Source: Gordionus sp. m RMFG-2023
Taxonomy: Eukaryota; Nematomorpha; Gordioida; Chordodea; Parachordodidae
Assembly: GCF_954871325.1 (NCBI RefSeq)
Contig: NC_088775.1
Span: 51,623,561 to 51,687,560, forward strand
Direction: 5' to 3'
Length of the DNA stretch: 64,000 bases
The notes beneath the pieces are model-generated. The model was not told the origin of the DNA. It did not search any database and saw only the letters and a program-made list of their open reading frames with translations. Position 1 is the stretch's first letter. Each line of letters begins with the position of its first letter. A program made the translations under genes and the position numbers. Positions 10,852 to 22,421 of the stretch are shown here, one piece after another.

Positions 10852-11829
10852 GTATAAAGTATTATATTTTTTCAATTTCAAACCTATTACTAAATAAAGA
10901 CATATTTTATTATTTGATAAATAATATAATGTCTCTCCAAATCTCGTGAATTAAATGATTCTGACATAAATAAAAATATTCTAATATTGTTTCGTATGAC
11001 AATCTTAAATAGTAAAATATCCAATATAAAGAAGAAATGAATAAATAATAAAAAATATTTTAAAAATAACACGGTAATTATGACTCTAAAACCATAAACT
11101 TACCAAAATTATATGGCAGATTAAATAAAAAGTAAAACTTATATTTAAAATTTTCAATGTGATGCCATTCTTTCACGATGCTATTCTTACAATTCTAACA
11201 TAAAAAAAAATATTCCTAAATTATGTCTGTGTGATTATATGATGATGCAACTTATTCAGGATATTAAATCAAAAAATGAATCAATTTTAATCTTTCATCG
11301 AGAAGATGCCTATAACCCTAATTCTTTAACAAATGATACAGTCTAAGTGATATGCCAAGATTTATATAAAGGCCAGTATAATTTTTTTTCCAAACAACAT
11401 TGAAGAATATAAGTTGGAACACTCTTTTTGAAGACTCTAGGACTATGATGGTTTTTCAATCAATGCCCACCCAATGCAAGATATAGAACAAATTGAGATT
11501 GATCTTTATGATAAATTAATTATTGAACATGGGATTAGATACAAATATTTTCAAATTTTTTTTTTTAAACCTAAATATTCCACCAAATAATGTCCTCTGC
11601 TTATATATATATATAATTGCATGCCTGCCTTGACTATATATACAATTTAGACCATGTCTCCCTTTGGAGTCAACTAATATTTTACATTTGATGCATGTAT
11701 GTGGTTAAACAATGTTACATCCAAGTCGATGGCCTATGGCAACTCTTAATTGTTCCTGATAAGAGGTTACCTAGGTTACGACTGGTAATGCTTCCAACCA
11801 TTCAAAACCACTAGTACAGACAGCATTCT

Positions 11830-12740
11830 GTAATAGTTGAATATACTCCAAAGGGGGGTTTGATGAGATTATTTAAAAAAATTTTTCAATTAAAGGTTCG
11901 AAAATAGATTGGTGTGTTAAGATTTAAAACAGCTTCAGGTGGAGCTAAAGATACCCAAGCTGTCAAGGCTGAGTTTAAAAGGTTATCTTTAGGAGAGATA
12001 AAAGAAGAGATCATGGCGTTATTCATCAAACGCGATGCCAAAAATGAGGAAAGAGATATAAGATTTAAAGGATATAAATCTAACATTTTCGAGGGTAATT
12101 GTGAGAAACCCCAATTAAAATCTTCCAAATTAATATTTAAAATATTTTCTAAAAAACTTCTAAAAAATTCATGAACACGATTAATAATTTCATTATTTTA
12201 AAAAAAGGAAGAAGATCTAAAAATATGTAAAAATTTGGTAAAAATAAATATTTTTTTAAAAGAAAAAAGCTCTGGTGTGAAGGAATTTCTTTTAAAATAT
12301 TTTCAAGTCCTAATAAGCCTTCGAAAAATTTTTTCACATTAGCCGTTCTCTTACCAGTGCCCGAATACCAAACATCCTGGAGCCTACAAATTTCTCATTA
12401 GATGATGGTTTAAGACCAGATGGCTTAACTTCCGTGCCTTGATCTTTAGGGAAATCCTTAATTTAGGACTTCACATGCGTATCTTCTTTCCCAAAAAATT
12501 TAAATTCTAATCCAGTTGATATAGCCGAGAAAAAAAACAATGAAATATTCCAAATTCACAAATTATATTTTTACACCGATCGTTATCTCTTCCCTTGGAC
12601 ATATGCCAAGCGGAACTTTAAAATTCTTAAAAAATATAGGCGATAAGATAAGAGCCCTTACATCAGAACCAAAAGAATACTATTTTTTAAAATAAAATCT
12701 ACAAATAACTATTTTAAAATATAACTATTCATGTTTCTTG
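11830..12740 (+). mobile_element. LINE C-terminal remnant (family of 1-999), heavily decayed
   Basis: Around 12380-12440 the sequence reads NILEP and DDGLRPDGLTS. Near 12590-12660 it reads SLGHMPSGTLKFLKNIGDKI, matching the SLEPQ...DGKRPDG and TLGTFGKLALAFFKNLG blocks of the LINE at 1-999. Multiple stops are present. The segment interrupts piggyBac copy 2. An 86-codon open stretch at 11914-12174 sits in its 5' part; I do not recognise it. Confidence 0.6.
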
Positions 12741-12892
12741 GGAACTTGTAACCTCCGTTTTTATAAAATAATGTTTTATTTTATTTTATATTTGATATGT
12801 TAATTTTAATATAATTTTATTTGATAGTAGTAATAAAAGGAATATTTATATTAATTTTCATGAAATTATTTAAAACAATCGTTTTTGAAGTA

Positions 12893-14066
12893 CAGTAATA
12901 ATATGATTTGTTGTAAGCACATTTCCAAATGTGAAAAAACTTTCTTATATAGTTAAATAACTTTCCATAATTATTGTAAAAAACATTTTGATAAAATTTT
13001 TTTAAAAATATTTTATATAAATTTTTTAAAAAATATTTTATATAAATTTTTTAAAAAATAATTTTGATATAAATTAAAAAAAAATTTTTTTAATAATAAA
13101 AGTTTTTAAACTTCAATGAAGGCTATAACGTCAAAGTTATGAATCGAATAAAGTTTTTTTATGTTTTGGACACAAGTTTAAGTGGGAAAATGAGAATTTT
13201 TTAAAAAAAATTTCTAATATTTTTACAATAATTTATTTTTAAAAATATATAAATTTTTTAAAATTTAAAATATTATTACAATATATTAATTTTACTTTTA
13301 GTTATCTAAAGAATGAAAATCAGGATAAATTTGAATAATTTCTTAATAAACATGAGTGAAATGTGGAATTTAGGGTTTTCAGATAATTCTTATTTGTTTA
13401 GATTTTTTTATGATCAATTCGAGACACGAAAATAAAAAAAACCATTTTTAAAGGAATGCATCGAATTCCATCTTCATTGAAGTTTGTGGTGTGAGAATAA
13501 AAATTCGAAAAATTATATGTAAAATAACTGCTTAAAATCCTCTTAACAATTGCAATAACTTCTATTCGGTTAATGGGTTTAGGAGAATTCGATCGGTATT
13601 AATTTTTAATAATTTCGAATAAATTTTCGATCGAATTTAATTTTGGCGAATAGGGGGTGGTAAAAATATGATATTTGGATAGGTGTATCCAAAATTATAT
13701 ATATAAAGTTAGTAAATAATCGAATATTATATTAACAAACCTGAAACTGATAGCTTCAAAATACTAGCGATCGTAAAATTTGACATTTAAAAAAAATAGA
13801 AATATAGTTTTTAATCGGGAAAAAATTATTATTTATGAAAAATTATTAGAAGTTTAAAATTAAAATTGTGGCAAAAGTTTTAATTTAATTTAAATTACCG
13901 GAAGTTTTTAAAAATATTAATTTTTTTCTCAACATTTATTTTCAAGTTTTTAAAGGTTTTTTAAAAAATCTCAACAAGTTTTTCCGATAATTATGGAAAT
14001 TATTTAACTATATAAGAATATTTTTCACATTATGGAAATGTGTTACAACAAATCATATTTTTACTG
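12893..14066. mobile_element. Tc1/mariner-like non-autonomous element, 1174 bp, TA target duplication
   Basis: TA at 12891-12892 and 14067-14068 flank the element. The left end starts CAGTAATAATATGATTTG; the reverse complement of the right end starts CAGTAAAAATATGATTTG. The inverted match continues through TTGTTGTAA, CACATTTCC and TTATATAGTTAAATAA, giving TIRs of about 80 bases. TA duplication and CAGT ends are typical of Tc1/mariner. No transposase is visible. Comparison with piggyBac copy 1 (…gaagTAaaata…) shows the empty site, confirming insertion at a single TA. Confidence 0.85.
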
Positions 14067-14699
14067 TAAAACATAATAACATCACATTTGGTACAAATCA
14101 CTTTCGTAACCAATTTACACCCAGGGTTAAACACGTCTTTTTACTATATTTTGGCCAATGTGCTATTAAATCCTGTCTTATTTCTTTCTGCGGAATAAAA
14201 TTTGTTGGCTCCTTGCGAGATTTTTATTTATATTTGGTGCCAATTGTTAATAGTTTTTTTACGCTAGCGTTCCTATTTATGTTACATTTACATATCTCTG
14301 CTATTGAAATTTTAAATGTAATAATGGTATCTGTTCTTTTACCGGTAACTTTAAAGCTATAAAATCTCGTCTATACATTAACAAAGAATTTATGAGAATC
14401 ATGTCAAGTATTTGGAATACTATACGGTGATCAAGTGATATCATTTACGTGATCTTATGTAGTGTTGTTAAAAAGTCGAGTTCTTATGATTTGGGACTGG
14501 AGTCGTAGTCGTAAGAAACGGCTCCGACTCAAGCCGATCAAGGAGCCGAATGAGCCGACTCACTTAGTAGGCTCGTGTATTCAACTCGTTGGGTCTGCTC
14601 AATTTTTTTGTTTTTTTATAAAATCTGGTAAATTACTAAATTTTTGGAAAATGATTAATGTGAACAAAATTATAATAAGAATATGTTGTTTTAGTTTTT

Positions 14700-15594
14700 C
14701 GTATTTTTTTGGCATGCTAACATGTTTAAATAAAATTTTAGTGAAGATGTACCCTAGATAAGTGACAATTGTCATAATCGTTGTTTTTAAAGTTTTTCGA
14801 ATTTTTTTGATGTAAATGGGCTAAAATAAGCATTGCTAACATGTTTAAATAAAAATTTAGTGAAGATGTACAGTAGAAAAGTGACAATTGTCATAATCGT
14901 TGTTTTTAAAGTTTTTCAAATTTTTTTGACTTAAATTGGCTAAAATAAGCATTGCTAACATGTTTAAATAAAATTTTAGTGAAGATGTATCCTAGATAAG
15001 TGACAATTGTCATAATCGTTGTTTTTAAAGTTTTTCGAATTTTTTTGACTTAAATTGGCTAAAATAAGCATTGCTAACATGTTTAAATAAAATTTTAGTG
15101 AAGATGTACCCTAGATAAGTGACAATTGTCATAATCGTTTTTTTTAAGTTTTTCATATTTTTTTGACGTAAATGGGCTAAAATAAGCATTGCTATAACAT
15201 GTTTAAATAAAAATTTAGTAGAGATGTACAGTAGAAAAGTGACAATTGTCATAATCGTTGTTTTTAAAGTTTTTTGAATTTTTTTGACGTAAATGGGCTA
15301 AAATAAGCATTGCTAACATATTTAATTAAAAATTTAGTGAAGATGTACCCTAGATAAGTGACAATTGTCATAATCGTTGTTTTTAAAGTTTTTCGAATTT
15401 TTTTGACGTAAATGGGCTAAAATAAGCATTGCTAACATGTTTAAATAAAAATTTAGTGAAGATGTACAGTAGAAAAGTGATAATTGTCATAATAGTTGTT
15501 TTTAAAGTTTTTCGAATTTTTTTGACATAAATGGGCTAAAATAAGCATTGCTAACATGTTTAAATAAAATTTTAGTGAAGATGTACCCTAGATA
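14700..15594. repeat. Tandem array, 119-bp unit, about 7.5 copies (left arm)
   Basis: The landmark GACAATTGTCATAATCG recurs at about 14764, 14883, 15002, 15121, 15241, 15360 and 15478, giving a period of 118-120 bp. Each unit also contains ATTTAGTGAAGATGTA and TAAAATAAGCATTGCTAAC. Two variants (CCCTAGATAAG and CAGTAGAAAAG after the GATGTA) are interspersed among the units. Confidence 0.95.
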
Positions 15595-16315
15595 CAGGGT
15601 TTCCCATTCAAAATAAATTATGATTTATACATTTTAATCTTTTACATACATTTTTAACCTTTTCAATCTGGTCATTTTTAATCTTTATTTTTTTGAGCAT
15701 TTATCTATTATTTCTTCTCATTTTTGATAATTATTTTTTAAATTTATATTTAAAGTTTTTGGCAGACAATATAATTACAATTGCTAAATTATACATTAAT
15801 CGTTTGGTTTACCTTAACTGTAATACCAAACGATATTTAAAAATAAAAAATAATCATTTTTAAATTCTTATTTTTAAAACGCATTAGAAAATTATAGGGA
15901 AGACAGACTAAATAAAATTAATATTTTTCAAGTATATTTCCATGGATTTTAATTCGAGTTATTTATATTCAGTTGTGCAATCATCACAGTCCCAACAAGA
16001 AATTGTATAAATCATAAAAAGAATATTATATCTGTATGTATGATGATAAAAAACGTAAATTGTTAAAAAAATGGACCTAAATTTATAAATGAAGAAAAAT
16101 AAATTGAGATAAGATATAGTAAGAAAAATAAAAGTGAAGAAAATCGCAAAAGGTTAGAAATAAATTGAGAAAAGATACAATAAGAAAAAAAACGTAAAGA
16201 AATCGCAAAAATTTAGAAATAAATTAAAAAGGAATAACTAAAATAAAAGTTTAAGAAAAATTGACAAAAAATTAAAAATATATTTGGATTTTCTTATTTA
16301 GAATGGGAAACCCTG
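15595..16315. mobile_element. Core with its own inverted ends CAGGGTTTCCCATTC, non-coding
   Basis: Starts CAGGGTTTCCCATTCAAAAT; its end, reverse-complemented, starts CAGGGTTTCCCATTCTAAAT. Such ends are typical of hAT MITEs. However, the 8 bases outside each end are inverted (CCTAGATA / TATCTAGG), not directly repeated. So there is no ordinary TSD and the mirror symmetry runs straight from core into arms. Confidence 0.8.
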
Positions 16316-17482
16316 TATCTAGGGTATATCTTCACTAAAATTTTATTTAAACATGTTAGCAATTCTTATTTTAGCCCATTTACGTCAAAAAAATTCGAAA
16401 AACTTTAAAACCACGATTATGACAATGGTCACTTATCTAGGGTACATCTTCACTAAAATTTTATTTAAACATATTAGCAATGCTTATTTTAGCCCATTTA
16501 CGTCAAAAAAATTCGAAAAACTTTAAAAAACAACGATTATGACAATTGTCACTTATCTAGGGTACATCTTCACTAAAATTTTATTTAAACATGTTAGCAA
16601 TGCTTATTTTAGCCCATTTACGTCAAAAAAATTCGAAAAACTTTAAAAACAACGATTATGACAATTGTCACTTATCTAGGTACATCTTCACTAAAATTTT
16701 ATTTAAACATGTTAGCAATGCTTATTTTAGCCCATTTACGGTAAAAAAATTCGAAAAACTTTAAAAACAACGATTAAGACAATTGTCACTTATCTAGGGT
16801 ACATCTTCACTAAAATTTTATTTAAACATGTTAGCAATGCTTATTTTAGCCCATTTACGTTAAAAAAATTCGAAAAACTTTAAAAACAACGATTATGACA
16901 ATTGTCATTTATCTAGGGTACATCTTCACTAAAATTTTAATTAAATATGTTAGCAATGCTTATTTTAGCCCATTTACGTCAAAAAAATTCGAAAAACTTT
17001 AAAAACAACGATTATGACAATTGTCACTTATCTAGGGTACATCTTCACTAAAATTTTATTTAAACATGTTAGCAATGCTTATTTTAGCCCAATTACGTCA
17101 AAAAAATTCAAAAACTTTAAAAACAACGATTATAACAATTGTCACTTTTCTACTGTACATCTTCACTAAAATTTTAATTAAATATGTTAGCAATGCTTAT
17201 TTTAGCCCATTTACGTCAAAAAAATTCGAAAAACTTTAAAAACAACGATTATGACAATTGTCACTTATCTAGGGTACATCTTCACTAAAATTTTATTTAA
17301 ACACGTTAGCAATACTTATTTTAACCCATTTATGCCAAAAAAATTCAAAAACTTTAAAAACAACGATTATGACAATTGTCACTTTTCTACTGTACATCTT
17401 CACTAAAATTTTATTTAAACATGTTAGCAATGCTTATTTTAGCCCATTTATGCCAAAAAAATTCGAAAAACTTTAAAAACAA
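16316..17482. repeat. Tandem array, 119-bp unit, about 9.8 copies (right arm, inverted)
   Basis: Reverse complement of the left array: GACAATTGTC followed by ACTTATCTAGGGTACATC recurs at about 16421, 16541, 16660, 16778, 16897, 17016, 17134, 17253 and 17371. It has about two more units than the left arm. Confidence 0.95.
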
Positions 17483-17989
17483 CATATTCTTATTATAGTT
17501 TTGTTCACATTAATCATTTTCCCAAAATTTAGCAATTTACCAGATTTTATAAAAAAAACAAAAAAATTGAGCAGACCCAACGAGTCAAGTACACGAGCCG
17601 ACCAATGCGGCTCATTTAGTCGACTCGAGTCAACGTCATTTTATCGACTAGAAACTAGGCTCGAGTCGCAGCTAAGTCGACTCGGCTTAGCCGTTTAACA
17701 ACACTAATCTTATGTAAATTCTATATAAAGCCATCAATGAATTCATTAAATCTACATCTCCCATATTTTTATTGTAAACTTTTATAGCTGCTGGACACGG
17801 AATTTTAATTTTCCATCGTTCCTTTCTAAACCGTTCACAATCTCCAACAGGGTAACTACCTATATACGTAATTAGAATTATTACAGACCTATTATCATGC
17901 CATTAAGTAGTAATTCTAAACCATTTAGTATCTGTAGCTAATTTTTTGAATAAAATATCATGTTTTCTTATGTGGTAAAAAATTAAATT

Positions 17990-18215
17990 ATATATTTGCA
18001 CATGATTTTAAAATCTAAAATATAGATGTGATATTATAGCCTCTAGTTTCTATAAACATAATCAAATATTTTTATTTTACATTAAAAATTCAACATAAAA
18101 TTGATAAATTTAGATATATTTAAAAAAAATTTCGTGGCTTACCTGACCAGGCTGAAATTTTTTAAAAGACAGCCCGAAGCTGATTTTTTTAAAAAAAATG
18201 CCCAGTCTCTAATGT
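17990..18215. mobile_element. Damaged copy of the 10514-10851 MITE family
   Basis: The stretch AAAATTGATAAATTTAGATA and its surroundings match 10651-10720. The segment ends ...CAGTCTCTA like the hAT-type right end. The left end is not recognisable. Confidence 0.55.
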
Positions 18216-19089
18216 ATTATTCCAACATTCCCGTTGAAAACAGGTATAATTATGAAAATTTTATTTTTTCCTTCTTTTAAAAAAATTTCGGAAGAAAAGG
18301 AAAACACATATGTTTTTAATTACGATGTTCAAAACTCTTATTCTAATATCAAAAAAATATTCGTAATCGTAAATAACATCAGCATCGCTTTTCTTATAAT
18401 TATAAAAATAACCATATTAAAACTGAAAGAGAATATAAAAATTAAATCAAAAACATAATATAATACTTAATATTGTATAATCATTTATTTTTAATTCTCA
18501 AAGATATTACATAATTAGAGGAAAATAGAAGTGAACAAGTCAAAGTAAAAATTATTATATTGAATATTTTTTTATAAACAAATTACCACCCCCACCTAAT
18601 TTACTATTTTACAGTGAATAAAGTGAAACGAAACGCAACAAACGAGTATTATTATTATTCTTAAATATAAAATATAATGGGGTAAACAAAATAATACATA
18701 TTGAAATTAAATAAAATAAAGATTCATGTTTAAATAATAAAAAGATATTTATGTTGTAAATTTATAATTTGTGATGAAAATATCAAAGTACATCTCACAT
18801 ACGTTTTTTTTATATTAATATATTTTATAAAAATATTAAAATTTAGGAGAAAATGGTAAACCTCATAAGATATTCTTAATTTCTAATTCATCTATCAGCA
18901 TTGCTGAGATCGTTAAAAATGACGGGGAATGAGAATTTTTTCCTTAATTTTATAATAGTTGTTACTGGATATTTGAAAATAATATCCAATTTTTATTTGT
19001 TATAATCCCCTCCCACCTTTAGGACAGGTTCAATCCATTAAAACTAAGTGTAAATTATGTCCTGAGTCAAAATATATTTAAAGCACTGA
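18216..19089. other. AT-rich intronic DNA, nothing recognised
   Basis: Low-complexity AT sequence with no gene, no clear repeat and no splice-bounded open frame that I can support. Confidence 0.4.
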
Positions 19090-19689
19090 TATATCAACAG
19101 GGTTGCCATGTCTCCCCCCCCCCCATCAGTGGGAGTCTCCCACAATTTTTTAGTTTATCCACATACATCTCACTCCCACAATTTTTTAATTTCTCCCACA
19201 ATTTTTTTTTTAGCATTTTAATGTTTTTAAAATATAAATAATAATTTTGAGAGACAGTATTTGATTATTTTTAAAATAAATTTTAAATATTTATTTGAAA
19301 AATATGTCTAGTTTTTTTATTTTATTATTCCGCTCTAAAATATATTTTTTATAAAATTCTCCAATTCTCCATTCGACATAATTTTTGTGTTAGAAAGAAT
19401 AGAAGTTAGAACAGTATGTATAATTATTATAAATATATTTTAAATTACTTAATATATTTTATATCGTTATCTAGAATTGCATTGCCACTCGACATTTTCA
19501 AAATTTTTGTGTTAGAAGAATAGAACTTTTAGAAGTGGATATTATTCTAATCTCTAATTCTTTTAAATAAAGTTAGTGGATGAATAATATTGATTAAATA
19601 ATTTTTCACTACTTACTTTTATACTATTCCATAAAGTATATGTCAAGCAAAAGATTATAAATATAATTGATATATTATTCAACAATAGC

Positions 19690-20800
19690 TAAAAATCAAA
19701 GTGTATTTACCGAATTGAGGCAGCACAATAATGAATTAATACCAATTGGCTGTATATGCCATATACTGCATAATTATTGAAGGCAATGAATGTACTATCT
19801 GTAGATGTCGAAGTAATTGTGATGAAATGTTTAACGAATTTAGTTCATCAACTAAAAGAGTCACTAAATTAAAAGAATTGGTGGAGTGGTCTGATTTGGA
19901 ATGGTGTGAGTTGTTGCGATATGTACCTATCAGGTGGTTATCATTAATACCTGCCATAGAGAGAATTTTAAAATTTTACGAACCCTTAAAGAAATACTTA
20001 TTAAATAAAGATTTTATAAGCTGTCCTAAAATTTTGAAAAATTTTTTCGAGGATGAAATGTCAGAAGCATATTTGGGATTAATTTCACATGCAGGAAATC
20101 TACTTCATGTAGTTAATATTCAGTTGCAATCAGAAGATTCTTTATTGATATTCACAAAATCATGCTACAGCTCTGTTCATCTCTACAGTTAAAAATAGAT
20201 AATAAATTTTATGGCGCTATTGCTAAAAATATTATATTAAAATGTTCAAATAATACTCTAATTAAAAAATTTTTAAATGAAGCAGATATTTTTATTAAGA
20301 CAATTTTAGAATATTTACAATCAAAATTTGATTTTAATAACTCTATTTAGAAATGTTTAAATATTATGACCTTGGAACAGAAACCATCATTTGATGGTTT
20401 TTGTAATTTAATAAATATATTAAAATTACCGATAGACATTGAAGCCTTGTTTGAAGAGATTGTAATTTTTTCCATTTTTTATGATTCGCCAGAATACTTA
20501 TAGTTAGATGGTCTAAAAGCAGAGGAGAAATGGGTGGAATTTTTTCGTAATAACGAAAAACCCCATGCTTGAAAAAATCTGCGAGTATGTTTTCTCCTTA
20601 CCTCATTCTAATGCCTCATCGGAGCGCATTTTTAGCCTGATGAGGACTGACTGGAGAAAGGAGAGAAATCGAATTGCTTTAACAACATTAGAGGCCGAGT
20701 TATGGTTAAACAAAATTATAAAATGTCATGCCAGGAATTTTATAAATATCTTAATAACGACGGTAAACTTTTGGTTCCATTATTTAAATCTCAAATAAAA
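19690..20800 (+). pseudogene. hAT transposase, middle and C-terminal part
   Basis: The plus strand reads LLRYVPIRWLSLIPAIERIL and LKFYEPLKKYLL at 19900-20000, the RW..L..A..R....Y..L region seen in BED-finger hAT proteins. At 20580-20720 it has LPHSNASSERIFSLMR and ALTTLEAELWL, the C-terminal dimerisation domain. The parts fall in at least three frame segments with stops (for example near 20190 and 20348), so the gene is dead. No upstream half is present on this strand; the related N-terminal half lies inverted at 20985-21880. Confidence 0.8.
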
Positions 20801-20984
20801 TATAATTAACTATAACTATTTGACTTTCTATATTTTATAAAATCTTATTTATACATTTGCATAAAACCAAATAAATTTATTTTTTACATTGTAAAATTAA
20901 TATTTTGAATATTTTGGCAAATCATAAAAATAAAGAAGCATTACAATCTCCTCAAACATGACATCATATTAAATCTTATTAATA

Positions 20985-21880
20985 ATTATCCGATAATAGT
21001 AATAATATTTTTACTTTGGTATTTCTGCAGCATAATTTAGTGAACCTTTATTAAATTATATTCTTCTGATTGCAACTGCATATTAACAGCATATAGTAGA
21101 TTTCCTATATGTAAAATTCCTAAATATACTTCTGCCATTTATTTTTGAAAATTTTTTTCAAAATATTAGGACAGCTTTTATAATCTATTTATTTTTTAAA
21201 GGTTTGTAAAATTTTAAAATTCTACGATGGCGCTTATTAGGAGGAACCTGTCAACCAACATTATGCTGACTCAATTCTGTAAATACACTCTGGTTTTTGC
21301 CAAATTTATGAGGAATTATCAGATCAGAAAGCTGCCATGCAATTCATTGGTAATGCCAAATCTGCCATATTTACCATTATATATGGTTAGCTATGTCTTT
21401 GGATATTTCATATCTGGAGAAATTTTTTTTGATAGTTTTATTGAAATGACATTAATTTTGTGGAAATAGGGGGAGGATCAAGGGAAATGTTTTGATATCT
21501 CCTTATTAGATGCATCTGTTAGAATTGCATATGTTTGCACATCTTTCAAATCGTCAAGAATTGACCTTCTGGATTTAATCCTAAAACATTGATGATAACC
21601 TTGCTATTTGTGTTCTACAAAGTATACTTTTCATTTATATTAGTCGTTAAATATTATGGGGAAAGATTCTACCAACATTGTGATGTTAAGTAGCTCTCTG
21701 AATGTTGTACTGCATGATAGGTATTTACCATTTCCGCAACTGTAGTTGCATCTGTATTATTTCTTATTTTTGAAGAATATTGTTTTGCAATAGATGTTGA
21801 TAGACTGCCCTGTACTGATTTATGCTTTGAAGATTTTTGATGCCTCAAAATATCATATTCCCTTCCCCCATTGTATTAAC
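20985..21880 (-). pseudogene. hAT transposase, N-terminal and middle part, inverted relative to the C-terminal part
   Basis: On the minus strand, starting near 21860, it reads KSVQGSLSTSIAKQY, then AEMVNTYHAVQHSESYLTSQ, then LTDASNKEISKHFPL. These are the early core blocks of BED-type hAT proteins, including the TDAS that carries the first catalytic Asp. From ~21315 to 20985 it overlaps in content with plus-strand 19690-20165 (for example GTGTATTTAC.GAATTGAG in both). The two halves therefore share about 0.4 kb as an internal inverted repeat. Confidence 0.7.
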
Positions 21881-22421
21881 TAAATACTGTAGAACAACTT
21901 CCCCGCACTGATTATAATTATTTTTTACATTGTAAATTTAAAATTGTTTTTTTTTTTTAAATCTTATTTATACATTAGCATAAAATATATTTTTTTACAT
22001 TATAAAATTACAATTTTTTTATTATCTTGTTTACATTCTTTTGTATTTAAAAAAGATCGTTGGTTATTATTTTTAAACAAAATTAATATATTATAATAAA
22101 TCAATATGTTATTTTAATAATAAAGACAGTATTTAAGAAATTTTGTGTCGTACTATAATTACCTATTTTGAAAAATAGTTACCTATTTTATTTTGAAAAA
22201 GAGTTGGATATTTTATTTTGAAAAATAGTTGGCTATTTTATTTTGAAAAATAATTACCTATTTTATATTAGAAAATAGATTCGATTTTATATTTATAAAA
22301 AATAATAAAAAAAATTTTTTTTAAATTTTCATATTTCTCCCACCATTTTTATATTACTCCCACAAAATACCGAATTTCTCCCACAATTTGAAAATTTTGA
22401 CCTGGCAACCCTGTATATCAA

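Larger units (their letters stand above)
14460..17706. mobile_element. Foldback-like composite element with hAT-type ends, 8-bp TSD
   Basis: Direct 8-bp flanks ATCTTATG (14452-14459 and 17707-17714) and inverted ends TAGTGTTGTTAAA define a 3247-bp element. The target is contiguous in piggyBac copy 1, which proves the boundaries. Each arm consists of ~230 bp of unique terminal sequence rich in GACTC/GAGTC motifs, followed by a tandem array of a 119-bp unit. The right array is inverted relative to the left. The centre (15595-16315) has its own inverted ends CAGGGTTTCCCATTC. There is no coding capacity. The design resembles Drosophila foldback and Galileo elements, whose long TIRs are internally repetitive, but the ends and TSD length fit hAT (8 bp). 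Confidence 0.88.
10440..17925 (-). mobile_element. piggyBac copy 2, 3' half, shredded by nested insertions
   Basis: Non-contiguous blocks on the minus strand match the piggyBac copy at 30.2-35.4 kb. 17925-17707 matches about 34620-34810, 14459-14067 matches about 34800-35160, 12890-12838 matches about 35170-35215, and 10931-10852 plus 10513-10440 match about 35220-35370. The gaps are exactly filled by four insertions: a hAT-type MITE (10514-10851), a LINE-containing segment (10932 to ~12837), a TA-flanked mariner-like element (12893-14066) and a foldback-like element (14460-17706). No open transposase remains. A GTGTATTTAAATACAC palindrome lies at 10481-10496. Confidence 0.85.
19098..22413. 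mobile_element. hAT DNA transposon, rearranged, 8-bp TSD
   Basis: The ends are CAGGGTTGCCA (19098) and TGGCAACCCTG (to 22413), inverted hAT termini. They are flanked by TATATCAA at 19090-19097 and 22414-22421. Both ends carry repeated subterminal CTCCCACAATTTTTT motifs. Inside, the C-terminal half of a hAT transposase runs on the plus strand (19690-20800) and the N-terminal half on the minus strand (20985-21880). The 3' UTR-like phrase with CTTATTTATACATT and TTTTTTACATT appears twice, near 20850 and 21960, so a second, inverted fragment was inserted or duplicated within the element. It is not functional. Confidence 0.88.

Noticed and set aside
11914-12174. 86-codon open frame (MLRFKTASGGAKDTQ...) as a host exon
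   Set aside because: Sits in a decayed LINE segment inside piggyBac copy 2; no family, no splice context. Noted but not called as a gene.
14700-17482. Possible CRISPR-like or satellite array
   Set aside because: Contiguous 119-bp units without unique spacers, inside a TSD-bounded transposon in a eukaryotic intron.
18234-18458. 74-codon Lys/Ile-rich open frame
   Set aside because: Composition follows the AT-rich background; no domain or transposon context.
21227-21469. 80-codon plus-strand open frame
   Set aside because: Antisense to the inverted hAT transposase half at 20985-21880.
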